Counted from the stretch's first letter, positions 1-7,476 are shown. The stretch: DNA of 46,353 nt from Aeromicrobium sp. CnD17-E (GCF_024124745.1 NZ_JAMXRU010000014.1:1-46353), one strand, 5' to 3'. A program made the numbers and translations. Notes: generated by a model not told the origin, from the sequence alone.

Positions 1-2
1 CG

Positions 3-326
3 TCGGCCGCGCGACCCACGCTGGTGGCCTCGGTGGCCGAGGGGCTCGCGCGGCTCGGCCGCCTCCCGCTGCTGCCGCCCCTGCAGCTCGCGCCGGGCGC
101 ACCACAGACCACACAGGGGGGCAACAGCGCGTTCCGGCTCGCAGGCGTGTGGGGACGGTTCGTCGTGTCCGACGACCTGCGGCAGGCCCTGGCCGGGCTC
201 TCCGGTCCGGTCCTGCTCGTCGACGACCTCGTCGACAGCCGCTGGACCATGGCCGTGGCGTCGCGCGAGCTGCGCCTCGCCGGGGCCGACGCGGTGCTGC
301 CGTTCGCGCTCGGCTCGGTGGGGTAG
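3..326 (+). CDS. recQ: RecQ-family DNA helicase, C-terminal end (partial)
   Basis: Only the last 107 codons are inside the window; the frame is open from base 3 and the gene begins upstream. The peptide contains LLVDDLVDSRWTM followed by an Ala/Leu-rich end, a phosphoribosyltransferase-like fold with the acidic Asp-Asp binding loop. From family knowledge, actinobacterial RecQ-like ATP-dependent helicases end in such a PRTase-like tail. The helicase motifs themselves cannot be seen here, so a stand-alone phosphoribosyltransferase of the ComF type is the main alternative. The next gene starts 29 bases downstream with its own -10 box, so it is probably a separate transcript. Confidence 0.65.
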   Translation, partial: SAARPTLVASVAEGLARLGRLPLLPPLQLAPGAPQTTQGGNSAFRLAGVWGRFVVSDDLRQALAGLSGPVLLVDDLVDSRWTMAVASRELRLAGADAVLPFALGSVG

Positions 327-355
327 GGCCGCGCTCGGGTCGTAGGGTGGCCGCC

Positions 356-1501
356 ATGCCGACCTTGCGTGACGTCGTCCGCGTGCTCGACGAGCTCTAC
401 GACCCACGGTGGGCCGACGACTGGGACGCCGTGGGCACCGTCGTCGGCGACCCGGACGCCGAGGTCGCGCGCATCCTCCTCGCCGTCGACCCCGTCCAGG
501 CAGTCGCCGACGAGGCCGTCGCGCGCGGAGCCGACCTGCTCCTCACGCACCACCCCCTGTACCTCAAGGGCGTCACGTCTGTGGCCGCCACGACGCCGAA
601 GGGCCGGGTCGTGCACACCCTCGCGTCGCACGGCGTGGCCCTGCACACCTGCCACACCAACGCCGACTCGCCGCCGCTCGGCGTCTCGGAGTCGATGGCC
701 CTGGCGCTCGGGCTCACCGACGTCCGCCCGCTCGACGTCGACACCGATCCTGGGCTCGACGCCTGGGTCGTGCACGTCCCGCGCCCCGACGCCGACGCCG
801 TGGCCGCCGCCATGCACGGCGCGGGTGCGGGGAGCATCGGCGACTACGACTCGGCCGTCTTCCGCTCCGACGGCACGGGCTCGTTCCGTCCGCTGGCGGG
901 CGCGAACCCCACGATCGGCGAGGTCGGGGCGCTCGAGCACGTCGAGGAGACCCGGCTCGAGCTCGTGGCGCCCGCCGCGGTGCGTGAGTCCGTGCGCTCC
1001 GCCCTGCTGCAGGCCCACCCCTACGAGGAGGTGTCCTACCTCCTCCTGCCCACGGCAGCCCGACCGAGCGAGCGGGGCAGCGGGCGCATCGGGGTGCTCG
1101 CGCAGCCCACGACGCTGGGCGAGTTCGTCGAGCACGTCCACCACACCCTCCCCGCGCACGGCAGCGCCACCCGCGTGGCCGGCGACCTCGACCGCACCGT
1201 GCGCACGGTCGCGCTGTGCGGCGGATCGGGCGACTTCCTGCTCCCGACGGCCGACGCGGCCGGTGCCGACGTCTACGTCACGTCCGACCTGAAGCACCAC
1301 CCGGTGAGCGAGCACCTCGAGCGTCCGGGCGCCTGCGCCGTCGTCGACGTGCCGCACTGGGCGGCGGAGTGGACGTGGCTGCCGGTGGCGGCGTCCGCAC
1401 TGCAGGACCGGCTGGGCGATACGGTTGACGTCCACGTGTCGACGCTCGTGACCGATCCTTGGTCGCACGCGCTGGCTCCCGCACCCAGGAGGACCCCCTG
1501 A
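356..1501 (+). CDS. Nif3-like dinuclear metal centre protein (Rv2230c type)
   Basis: A 381-residue Nif3/YbgI family protein, often labelled GTP cyclohydrolase 1 type 2; the true substrate of most members is unknown. Metal ligands are visible in LLLTHHPLYLKG (His65-His66) and HTNADSP (Asp104), with the C-terminal pair TSDLKHHP and VPHWAAEW near residues 310-340. The middle part is the PII-like insert (HPYEEVSYLLLP) typical of the long bacterial form. The start is the ATG at 356: TAGGGT at 343-348 lies seven bases upstream and there is no Shine-Dalgarno, which fits a leaderless mRNA. Its stop codon overlaps the next gene. Nif3, zinc-ribbon and RNase H genes stand in the same order in M. tuberculosis (Rv2230c-Rv2228c). 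Confidence 0.9.
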   Translation: MPTLRDVVRVLDELYDPRWADDWDAVGTVVGDPDAEVARILLAVDPVQAVADEAVARGADLLLTHHPLYLKGVTSVAATTPKGRVVHTLASHGVALHTCHTNADSPPLGVSESMALALGLTDVRPLDVDTDPGLDAWVVHVPRPDADAVAAAMHGAGAGSIGDYDSAVFRSDGTGSFRPLAGANPTIGEVGALEHVEETRLELVAPAAVRESVRSALLQAHPYEEVSYLLLPTAARPSERGSGRIGVLAQPTTLGEFVEHVHHTLPAHGSATRVAGDLDRTVRTVALCGGSGDFLLPTADAAGADVYVTSDLKHHPVSEHLERPGACAVVDVPHWAAEWTWLPVAASALQDRLGDTVDVHVSTLVTDPWSHALAPAPRRTP

Positions 1502-2241
1502 AAGCCGAACCGTCCGCCCAGCAGACCCTGCTGGAGCTGCAGACCCAGGACTCCGCGCTCGCCCGTCTGCAGCACCGACGCGGCACCCTGCCCGAGATCG
1601 CGCGCATCGAGGAGCTGACGCAGGAGGTCGCGCAGCTGCGTGGGCGCCAGATCGAGGTCGAGACGAAGGTCAGCGACCTCGCCCGGGTGCAGGCCAAGGC
1701 CGAGGCTGAGGTCGAGCAGGTCAAGGCGCGGCGCACGCGCGACGAGGAGCGCCTCTCCTCCGGGGCGATCACCAACCCCAAGGACCTCGAGAACCTCCAG
1801 CACGAGCTTGGTGCGCTCGAGCGACGCATCGCGACGCTCGAGGACGAGGAGCTCACCGTCATGGAGGACCTCGAGATCGCCGAGGCGGAGCTGCGTGCCG
1901 TCACGGCCGACCACGATGCCCTCGTCGCGGAGCTCAAGCACGTCACCGCGGCGCGTGACGCCGCCGTCGCTGCCATCGACGACGAGATCGTCTCGGTGCA
2001 GAGCGAGCGCGAGTCGACCGCGCCGGCCGTCCCGAAGGACCTCCTGGCGCTCTACGACAAGGTGCGGGCGCAGTACGGCGGGCTCGGCGCCGCCGCGCTG
2101 CGGGCGCGTCGCTGCGAGGGCTGCCGCCTGGAGCTCAACGGCGCCGACCTGCGCGAGCTGGCAGCCCGCCCGGAGGACGACGTCCTGCGCTGCCCCGAGT
2201 GCAGCCGCATCCTCGTCCGGACGGCCGAGTCAGGGCTGTGA
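1498..2241 (+). CDS. Coiled-coil zinc-ribbon protein (Rv2229c type), probable CTG start
   Basis: A 247-residue protein: a long charged coiled coil (about residues 8-170) followed by a C4 zinc ribbon with C206-x2-C209 and C232-x2-C235. The family is conserved in actinobacteria and is proposed to bind nucleic acid; its role is not settled. The start is unusual. No ATG or GTG fits; a TTG at 1459 would overlap Nif3 by 43 bases without a ribosome site, whereas CTG at 1498 has AGGAGGA at 1487-1493 four bases upstream, gives the expected N-terminus (KAEPSAQQTLLELQ), and overlaps the Nif3 stop as CTGA. I therefore chose CTG. The stop at 2239-2241 overlaps the GTG of the next gene, so translation is coupled. 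Confidence 0.85.
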   Translation: MKAEPSAQQTLLELQTQDSALARLQHRRGTLPEIARIEELTQEVAQLRGRQIEVETKVSDLARVQAKAEAEVEQVKARRTRDEERLSSGAITNPKDLENLQHELGALERRIATLEDEELTVMEDLEIAEAELRAVTADHDALVAELKHVTAARDAAVAAIDDEIVSVQSERESTAPAVPKDLLALYDKVRAQYGGLGAAALRARRCEGCRLELNGADLRELAARPEDDVLRCPECSRILVRTAESGL

Positions 2242-3413
2242 GCACCCCCCGCGTCGTCGTCGAGGCCGACGGCGGGTCACGGGGCAACCCGGGACCCGCC
2301 TCCTACGGAGCCCTCGTGCGCGACGCGAACACCGGCGAGGTGATCGCCACGCGGGGCGAGACGATCGGCACCGCCACCAACAACGTCGCCGAGTACCGCG
2401 GCCTCATCGCCGGGCTCGAGCTCGCCGCCGAGCACGCACCGGGCGCCGACGTCGAGGTCCGGATGGACTCCAAGCTGGTCGTCGAGCAGATGGCGGGCCG
2501 GTGGAAGGTCAAGCACCCGTCGATGCAGCCGCTCGCGGCGCAGGCCCGGGAGCTCGCGGGAGCGGTCACGGACTGGACGTGGGTGCCGCGGGAGCGCAAC
2601 GCCGCCGCCGACGCGCTCGCGAACGAGGCGCTCGACGCGCAGGCGCGCACGGGCGAGCCCGCCGTCGTCGGCACCGGTGTCCGGCAGGAGACCGGCGCCC
2701 CACGACCCGCCGACGACGTGACGGCCGCGGTCGACGCACCTGCCGCGGGCGGCGCCAAGGACACGAACCCCCTGCTCGGCTGGCGTGGCGACGTGCACGG
2801 ACGCCCGACCACCCTGGTGCTCCTGCGGCACGGTGTCACGGCCAACACCCAGCGCAAGCTGTTCTGCGGGCGCGGTGGCTCCGACCCCGGTCTCGTCGCC
2901 GAGGGGGAGGCCCAGGCCGCCCGGGCCGCAGCGTGGATCGCGCGGCACCACGACGTCGACGCCATCGTCGCGTCCCCGCTGCGGCGGACGCGGGAGACGG
3001 CCGGCTTCGTCGCCCGCGAGACCGGGCTGGAGGTCGCGGTCGACGACGGCGTCGAGGAGGCCGCCTTCGGCGACTGGGACGGTCACGGTTTCGGCGACAT
3101 CATGGAGCGCTGGCCCGAGCAGATGTCGGCCTGGCTCGCCTCGACGTCGGTCGCCCCTCCCGGTGGCGAGTCCTTCGACCAGGTCCAGGAGCGGGTCCGT
3201 GAGGCGCGCGACCGGATCCTCGCCGACCACGCGGGGGAGACCGTCGTCGTGGTCAGCCACGTCACCCCCATCAAGCTGATGACGCGCCTGGCGCTCGACG
3301 GACCGATGTCGATCATCCACCGCATGGAGCTCGCCCCCGCCAGCATCACCACGATCGCCTGGTGGCCCGACGGCACGCCGTCGCTGCGCGGGTTCTCGAT
3401 CGTCCCGGAGTAG
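2238..3413 (+). CDS. Bifunctional RNase HI / CobC-like acid phosphatase (Rv2228c type)
   Basis: A 391-residue fusion. Residues 1-135 are RNase HI, with the four acidic catalytic residues at Asp11 (EADGGSRGNPGP), Glu52 (NNVAEYRG), Asp77 (RMDSKLVVEQ) and Asp125 (NAAADALA); it cleaves RNA in RNA-DNA hybrids. A variable linker (about 136-185) leads to a histidine-phosphatase domain with LLRHGVTAN, SPLRRTRETA, AAFGDWDG and VVVSHVTPIK, the family of alpha-ribazole phosphatase CobC. The mycobacterial homologue is reported to have both activities; the substrate of the phosphatase half here is inferred only. GTG 2238 overlaps the upstream stop as GTGA, so it belongs to the Nif3 operon. Confidence 0.92.
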   Translation: MSTPRVVVEADGGSRGNPGPASYGALVRDANTGEVIATRGETIGTATNNVAEYRGLIAGLELAAEHAPGADVEVRMDSKLVVEQMAGRWKVKHPSMQPLAAQARELAGAVTDWTWVPRERNAAADALANEALDAQARTGEPAVVGTGVRQETGAPRPADDVTAAVDAPAAGGAKDTNPLLGWRGDVHGRPTTLVLLRHGVTANTQRKLFCGRGGSDPGLVAEGEAQAARAAAWIARHHDVDAIVASPLRRTRETAGFVARETGLEVAVDDGVEEAAFGDWDGHGFGDIMERWPEQMSAWLASTSVAPPGGESFDQVQERVREARDRILADHAGETVVVVSHVTPIKLMTRLALDGPMSIIHRMELAPASITTIAWWPDGTPSLRGFSIVPE

Positions 3414-3432
3414 AGGGGCCGGACGCGTGCGG

Positions 3433-4194
3433 TCAGTGCGCGCCGGTGGTGACCACGTCGAGACGGGTGCCGTCCTGCTCGACCGTCCAGCCGAGGTCGC
3501 GCCAGGCGACCACGAGCTCGTCGACCGAGGTCGGCTGCGCGCCCTCGACGAGGAGCGCGCGGACAAGCCGACCCTTGGTCGCCTTGTTGAAGTGGCTGAC
3601 GACCGTGCGGCGGCCGTCCTGCTCGTGCAGCACGCGCACCGTCGCGGTGCGCGGCGCCAGGTCGGCGGACGGCTTGCCCAGGTTCACGTACGCGCCGGAC
3701 CGCAGGTCGACCAGCAGACCGCCGTCGGCGGCCTCGTCGAGCACGTCGGGCAGCACGGGACGCCAGCGTCCCGCGACCGGCCCGAGGCGCGGGAGCGTGA
3801 CCGTGCCCGACAGCCGGTACGCCGGGATCGGGTCGCCGACGCGGACCAGCCCGAAGAGCGCGCTCGCGACGGCGACCGAAGCGTCCGCACGCGCCGTCGC
3901 GTCGGCGTCGAGGGAGGCGAGGTCGAGCTCGCCGAACAGCACCCCGGTGTAGACGGACCCGGCGGGGGCACAGGGCACCTCGAACAGGCGGGCGTCGGTC
4001 TCGATCGCGTCGGCCTGGGTCGGGCCGAGGCCGAGCACCTCGGCCGCCCGCCGCGTCCCGGCCAGCCGCACGAGCGCACGGGACACCTGGTCGCGCACGC
4101 GGTGCAGCCGCGGGAACGACAGTGCGTCGAGGTCGAGCGGGGGACCGTCGGCCGCTGCGGTCTTGCCCTCGGAGGGCGGGAGCAGGATCAGCAC
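3433..4194 (-). CDS. yaaA: YaaA family peroxide-stress protein
   Basis: A 253-residue protein of the YaaA/DUF328 family, full length. It begins MLILLPPSEGK, the family signature, and contains DVLDEAADGGLLVDLRSG, YVNLGKPSADL and VSHFNKATKGRLVRALL in the usual order. In E. coli YaaA lowers free iron during peroxide stress and has a DNA-binding fold; the same role here is inferred. The GTG start at 4194 is supported by TAGGCT (4206-4201 on this strand) six bases upstream, giving a leaderless transcript. It converges on the RNase H/CobC gene with a 19-base gap that holds no strong hairpin. Confidence 0.92.
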   Translation of the reverse strand: MLILLPPSEGKTAAADGPPLDLDALSFPRLHRVRDQVSRALVRLAGTRRAAEVLGLGPTQADAIETDARLFEVPCAPAGSVYTGVLFGELDLASLDADATARADASVAVASALFGLVRVGDPIPAYRLSGTVTLPRLGPVAGRWRPVLPDVLDEAADGGLLVDLRSGAYVNLGKPSADLAPRTATVRVLHEQDGRRTVVSHFNKATKGRLVRALLVEGAQPTSVDELVVAWRDLGWTVEQDGTRLDVVTTGAH

Positions 4195-4240
4195 CTGGCG
4201 AGCCTATCGAGGTCGCGTCGGACCGCAGCGCGCCGGCCGG

Positions 4241-4816
4241 TCAGCGCAGGCCCTCGACGATCAGCAGCACGCCGAAGATCGCGAACGCCGCCGCAGCGCC
4301 GATCTTGATGACCTTCTCCGGCAGGTGCTTGCCGAGGACGGCGCCCACCACGATCGCGAGGGCGTCGGCGGCGACCATGCCGACGGTGCTGCCGATCCAG
4401 GTGCCGAGCCAGTCCTCGCGGACGGCCAGCGTGATGGTCGCCAGCATCGTCTTGTCACCCAGCTCGGCCAGGAAGAACGCCAGGCCCACGGCCAGGAGCG
4501 CCGACCCGGTGGCCTTCTTCGCCTTCTCGGCCTCGTCGTCGGTCAGCTCGTCGCCGCGCAGCGTCCACGCCGCGAAGCCGAGGAAGGCGATACCCGCCGC
4601 GATCGCGATCGGTCCCTGGTACTGCTCGAAGCTCGAGCCGATCGCGTAGCCGATGCCGACCGACGCGAGGTGGACGATCGCCGTCGCTAGGGTGATGCCG
4701 AGCAGCACGTCGCGTGCGCGGTACCGGGTGGCGAACGTCATCGCCATCAGCTGGCTCTTGTCGCCGAGCTCGGCGACGAAGATGACGGCGGTGCTGAGCC
4801 ACAGGGCCTCGAACAT
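4241..4816 (-). CDS. TMEM165/GDT1 family Mn2+/Ca2+ transporter
   Basis: A 191-residue integral membrane protein with the duplicated motif of the UPF0016/GDT1 family: ELGDK at residues 16-20 and again at 118-122, each at the start of a three-helix half. The two halves are joined by a charged loop (about residues 87-103). From the family, it should export or exchange Mn2+ (or Ca2+) across the cytoplasmic membrane. The ATG at 4816 has CGAGGAG (4829-4823) as ribosome site. The leader upstream is a yybP-ykoY riboswitch, a class that senses Mn2+, which strongly supports manganese efflux as the job. Confidence 0.93.
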   Translation of the reverse strand: MFEALWLSTAVIFVAELGDKSQLMAMTFATRYRARDVLLGITLATAIVHLASVGIGYAIGSSFEQYQGPIAIAAGIAFLGFAAWTLRGDELTDDEAEKAKKATGSALLAVGLAFFLAELGDKTMLATITLAVREDWLGTWIGSTVGMVAADALAIVVGAVLGKHLPEKVIKIGAAAAFAIFGVLLIVEGLR

Positions 4817-4822
4817 GGGATT

Positions 4823-4880
4823 CTCCTCGTCCGACCCAGGGCGAGGAGCGACGATCGACGAGCCTCGACCCGGATCGTCG
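4823..4880 (-). promoter_or_regulatory. Riboswitch expression platform that can hide the ribosome site
   Basis: On the minus strand the leader RNA holds CGACGATC (4880-4873) complementary to GATCGTCG (4856-4849), then CTCCTCG (4848-4842) complementary to the ribosome site CGAGGAG (4829-4823) of the transporter gene. The second pairing is a perfect 7-bp helix with a 12-base loop and would block translation start. No U-tract follows either hairpin. The simplest reading is translational control: Mn2+ binding to the aptamer upstream would free the ribosome site. The pairings are seen; the switching is inferred. Confidence 0.6.
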
Positions 4881-4895
4881 TGTGTGTACGACAGT

Positions 4896-5018
4896 CGGGT
4901 CGAAAGTCTCGTCCGCCGGACCGTTCGCACGGCCCTGGCCCGCTGCACCGGAGGCGGGGCCCGAGGACCCGGCATCAGTATGTCGACGCAGCGATTGGGG
5001 ACTACTCCCTTTCGCGCC
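4896..5018 (-). ncRNA. yybP-ykoY manganese riboswitch aptamer
   Basis: Read on the minus strand from about 5018, the leader shows the hallmarks of this class in order: GAAAGGGAGTAG near the 5' end (5014-5003), GTCGACATACTG (4986-4975) that carries the internal-loop residues, a GC-rich variable arm, and GGACGAGACTTTCGACCC (4914-4897) at the 3' end. The two halves fold back on each other as a long interrupted hairpin. It sits 80 bases before a TMEM165/GDT1 gene, one of the commonest partners of this riboswitch. The 5' boundary is estimated; the aptamer starts almost at the stop codon of the ACT gene. Confidence 0.9.
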
Positions 5019-5020
5019 CC

Positions 5021-5410
5021 TCACCCTAGGGCATCGAGGATGCGCAGCGCATCGTGACGTCGGTCCCACGGGACGACGAGGTGGTCGTGGTGGAAGCCGG
5101 CCACGACGTTGCAGGCGATCTGCTCGGCCGCGAGGGCGGTGGAGATGGAGCTGGTGAGCCCGACCGCGTCCAGCGCCGAGACCACGGCGAGCGTGATCCA
5201 CGCGCCCACGAACTCGTACACGAGCCCGTCCTCCTCGGCCTCCACCTGCTCGACCACGACCGTGAGGCCCTCGCGCTCGCGCACGGTGGCGAGGGCCGTC
5301 GAGGTGTCGAAGCCGGGCGCGACGATCGCGTACACGACCGGCTCCGGGTGCAGGCGCGGGCGCAGCTCGCCGACCGTCGACGTCGTCCGGGCTTCGTCCT
5401 CGAGCTCCAC
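5021..5410 (-). CDS. ACT-domain small regulatory protein
   Basis: A 129-residue protein with two ACT-like beta-alpha-beta units, roughly residues 15-70 and 72-128 (YEFVGAWITLAVVSALDAVGLTSSIS is split by the usual Val/Leu/Ala core; the later half has VVAGFHHDHLVVP). Proteins of this family are predicted amino-acid-binding regulators; the ligand is unknown. The GTG start at 5410 has TACGCT (5422-5417) six bases upstream, so a leaderless mRNA is likely. Its stop codon lies within five bases of the riboswitch 5' end, so the riboswitch is either transcribed by read-through from this gene or from a promoter inside this coding sequence. Confidence 0.8.
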   Translation of the reverse strand: MELEDEARTTSTVGELRPRLHPEPVVYAIVAPGFDTSTALATVREREGLTVVVEQVEAEEDGLVYEFVGAWITLAVVSALDAVGLTSSISTALAAEQIACNVVAGFHHDHLVVPWDRRHDALRILDALG

Positions 5411-5474
5411 ACGTCCAGCGTAGACGTGTCCGGGGTCCCGGGCGGAGTCACCTGCGGCCTAGACTGGGCGACGA

Positions 5475-5868
5475 ACGAGGCGGCCGGGCGGCCGCGGCGG
5501 GCTCCGGCCCGTCGAGGAAAGTCCGGACTCCGCAGAGCACGGTGGTGGCCAACAGCCACCCACGGCGACGTGCGGGACAGTGCCACAGAGAACAGACCGC
5601 CAGCGGCCCTGCGACCTTCGGGTCACGGGGTGCGGGTAAGGGTGAAACGGTGAGGTAAGAGCTCACCAGCGACGTCGGCGACGGCGTCGGCTCGGTAAAC
5701 CCCACCGGGAGCAAGACCAAGAGGGCGCTCCGGCGCCTGCGCTGACGGGCTGCTCGTCCGATGTCAGCGGGTAGGTCGCTCGAGGCGCGCAGCAATGCGT
5801 GACCCAGATGGATGGTCGCCCCCCGGCCCTCGGGCCGGGGACAGAATCCGGCTTACAGGCCGCCTCGT
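5475..5868 (+). ncRNA. rnpB: RNase P RNA (bacterial class A)
   Basis: The catalytic RNA of ribonuclease P, which matures tRNA 5' ends. All landmark segments are present in order: the 5' P1 strand ACGAGGCGGCC, GAGGAAAGTCCGGACTCC (P3-P4), ACAGAGAACAGACCGCC, GGTAAGGGTGAAACGGTGAG with GTAAGAGCTCACCAG, GGTAAACCCCACCGGGAGCA, and the 3' GGCTTACAGGCCGCCTCGT that closes P1. Length is about 394 bases, normal for actinobacterial type A. A TAGACT -10 box at 5460-5465 places the transcription start near 5472-5475. The ACT gene diverges from it. Ends are set by the P1 helix and may be off by a few bases. Confidence 0.97.
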
Positions 5869-5889
5869 TCCCTCTCGGTGTCCATCGCC

Positions 5890-5952
5890 CGCCCAGGGCC
5901 CGGCACCCCTGCCGGCGCTCGGCCGCCCAGGGCCCGGCACCCCTGCCGGCGC
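5890..5952 (+). repeat. Tandem 34-bp repeat with hairpin, two copies
   Basis: Two identical 29-base cores begin at 5890 and 5924 (period 34, five variable bases between). Each core contains CCGGCA-CCCC-TGCCGG, a 6-bp stem with a four-base loop, so the RNA would carry two consecutive identical hairpins. The repeat lies between the end of rnpB and the end of the convergent map gene and could act as a tandem terminator in both directions. There is no T-tract. Confidence 0.85.
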
Positions 5953-5975
5953 GCGGACCTCCCGTCGAACCCGGG

Positions 5976-6824
5976 TCAGGGGAGGGTGAGGATCTCCGCG
6001 CCGTCGGGCGTGACGAGCAGGGTGTGCTCGAACTGCGCGGTGCGCGAGCCGTCGCGCGTGACGGCCGTCCAGCCGTCGTCCCACTGGTCCCACTCGATCG
6101 TGCCGAGGGTGAGCATGGGCTCGATCGTGAACGTCATCCCCACCTCGATGACCGTGTCCGCGGCCGGGTCGTCGTAGTGCGGCACGATCAGGCCGTCGTG
6201 GAACGCGGGCCCCACGCCGTGACCCGTGAAGTCGCGCACGACGCCGTACCCGAACCGCTTGGCGTAGGCCTCGATGACCGCACCGATCACGTTGATGCGC
6301 CGACCCGGCTTCACGGCCCGGATCGCCCGGTGGGTGGCCTCGCGGGTGCGCTCGACGAGCAGCCGCGACTCCTCGTCGACGTCGCCCACGAGGTAGGTCT
6401 TGTTGGTGTCGCCGTGGACGCCGTCGACGTAGGCGGTGATGTCGATGTTGACGATGTCGCCGTCGTCGAGCGGACGGTCGTCGGGGATGCCGTGGCAGAT
6501 CACCTCGTTCACGCTGCTGCACAGCGACTTCGGGTAGCCGCGGTAGCCGAGCGTGGACGGGTAGGCGCCGTGGTCGAGGAGGAACTCGTGACCGACGCGG
6601 TCTAGCTCGTCGGTCGTGACGCCCGGCGCGATGGCCGCCTCGACGGCGTCGAGAGCCTGGGCGGCGATTTGGCCCGCCACCCGCATCCGCTCGATGGTGT
6701 CGGCGTCGCGCACCAGCGGGCCACGGTAGGGCAGCGGTGCCGGCTGGCCGACGTATTCGGGACGATCGATCGTCGACGGGACGTGACGCAGCGGGGAGAC
6801 GTGGCCGGGGCGAAGGAGAGGCAC
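5976..6824 (-). CDS. map: Type I methionine aminopeptidase
   Basis: A 282-residue metalloprotease that removes the initiator methionine from new proteins. The five metal ligands of the pita-bread fold are seen in order: Asp in [10 protein letters not shown], Asp in [10 protein letters not shown], His in [11 protein letters not shown], Glu in [11 protein letters not shown] and Glu in [10 protein letters not shown]. The substrate-pocket stretch [13 protein letters not shown] is present. The first 40 residues form an extension with a PLPYRGP segment, as in the actinobacterial MapB form rather than the short E. coli enzyme. The start is GTG 6824; an ATG just upstream is out of frame. It converges with rnpB. 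Confidence 0.95.
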   Translation of the reverse strand: MPLLRPGHVSPLRHVPSTIDRPEYVGQPAPLPYRGPLVRDADTIERMRVAGQIAAQALDAVEAAIAPGVTTDELDRVGHEFLLDHGAYPSTLGYRGYPKSLCSSVNEVICHGIPDDRPLDDGDIVNIDITAYVDGVHGDTNKTYLVGDVDEESRLLVERTREATHRAIRAVKPGRRINVIGAVIEAYAKRFGYGVVRDFTGHGVGPAFHDGLIVPHYDDPAADTVIEVGMTFTIEPMLTLGTIEWDQWDDGWTAVTRDGSRTAQFEHTLLVTPDGAEILTLP

Positions 6825-6900
6825 CCCGGCATGCTACGAGGACCGCCGGAGCCGGCCCGGGTGAGGGGCGGTGGTGCTCGTGGTGCGGCAGGATGGCGTC

Positions 6901-7098
6901 ATGAGTGCCGAAGCCCCCGCCTTCTACTTCTGCCTGAAGCACCACACCGTCGAGGGGGAGGACGGCTGCAAGGCCTCCGACCGTCTCGGCCCGTACCCGA
7001 CGCAGAGTGCCGCCGAGCACGCCCTGGAGACCGTCCAGGAGCGCAACGAGTCGTGGGACAACGACCCGGACTGGAACGACGACGCCCCTCGCCCGTGA
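6901..7098 (+). CDS. Small conserved actinobacterial protein
   Basis: A 65-residue acidic protein of a type widespread in actinobacteria (FYFCLKHHTVE, then DRLGPYPTQSAAEHAL and ERNESWDNDPDWNDD). The central part, with a GPYPT turn and an alpha helix, resembles the short SPOR-like fold under which such proteins are often catalogued. The function is unknown. There are two cysteines (C-x12-C region), not enough to claim metal binding. CAGGAT at 6889-6894 six bases before the ATG suggests a leaderless transcript. The stop overlaps the start of the next gene (GTGA), so the two are co-translated. Confidence 0.8.
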   Translation: MSAEAPAFYFCLKHHTVEGEDGCKASDRLGPYPTQSAAEHALETVQERNESWDNDPDWNDDAPRP

Positions 7099-7367
7099 GG
7101 CGCACACGACGCGAGCGGGAGCGGTCGGGCCCGTGGATCGGGGTCGGCGGCCTCGTCGTCATGCTGTGGCTCGTCGTCTCGACCGTGCTCTACGCACCGT
7201 GGTGGGGCATCCTCCTGCACCTGCTCGTGCTGGCGTGCTTCGTCCCGTTGCTGCGCCGCCGCATCGCCACCCGTCCCGCCGACGCGCTTTGGGTGCCGGT
7301 GTACGCCCTCGCGGCCTGGGTCGCCCTCAACGCGGTGGGTGTGCTCGCCTGGGGCTGGCAGGTCTGA
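7095..7367 (+). CDS. Small membrane protein with about three helices
   Basis: A 90-residue protein not recognised by family. After a basic N-terminus (RRTRRERER) come hydrophobic stretches at about residues 15-32, 33-48 and 63-86, predicting two to three membrane helices with the N-terminus inside by the positive-inside rule. GTG 7095 overlaps the stop of the preceding small gene, indicating translational coupling and a shared transcript. Three bases after its stop starts a 24-bp perfect palindrome that probably ends transcription. Confidence 0.75.
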   Translation: MRRTRRERERSGPWIGVGGLVVMLWLVVSTVLYAPWWGILLHLLVLACFVPLLRRRIATRPADALWVPVYALAAWVALNAVGVLAWGWQV

Positions 7368-7369
7368 CC

Positions 7370-7393
7370 GTTTGCGTGGGGCCCCACGCAAAC
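7370..7393 (+). terminator. Perfect 24-bp palindrome, probable terminator
   Basis: GTTTGCGTGGGG is followed directly by its reverse complement, giving a 24-base palindrome with no spacer, three bases after the stop of the small membrane protein. No U-tract follows. It could act as a terminator hairpin or as a protein-binding site. A second, related palindrome lies 35 bases downstream. Confidence 0.6.
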
Positions 7394-7427
7394 GCGCAGA
7401 TCGGGCGCACGCCTGCGTGGGGGAGAG

Positions 7428-7457
7428 CCTGTTCACGTGGGGCCCCACGTAAACAGG
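7428..7457 (-). terminator. 30-bp palindrome with one mismatch, probable terminator of panB
   Basis: CCTGTT-c-ACGTGGGG pairs with CCCCACGT-a-AACAGG; only the c/a pair fails. The centre (ACGTGGGGCCCCACGT) matches the centre of the palindrome at 7370-7393 (GCGTGGGGCCCCACGC). It lies 20 bases beyond the panB stop on the minus strand. The pair would give one terminator for each of the two convergent transcripts. Confidence 0.55.
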
Positions 7458-7476
7458 CCCGGCCGGCGAGCCTGCG

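Noticed and set aside
149-355. N-terminal extension of the Nif3 gene.
   Set aside because: It is the out-of-frame copy of the RecQ tail; family members begin at the ATG at 356, which follows TAGGGT.
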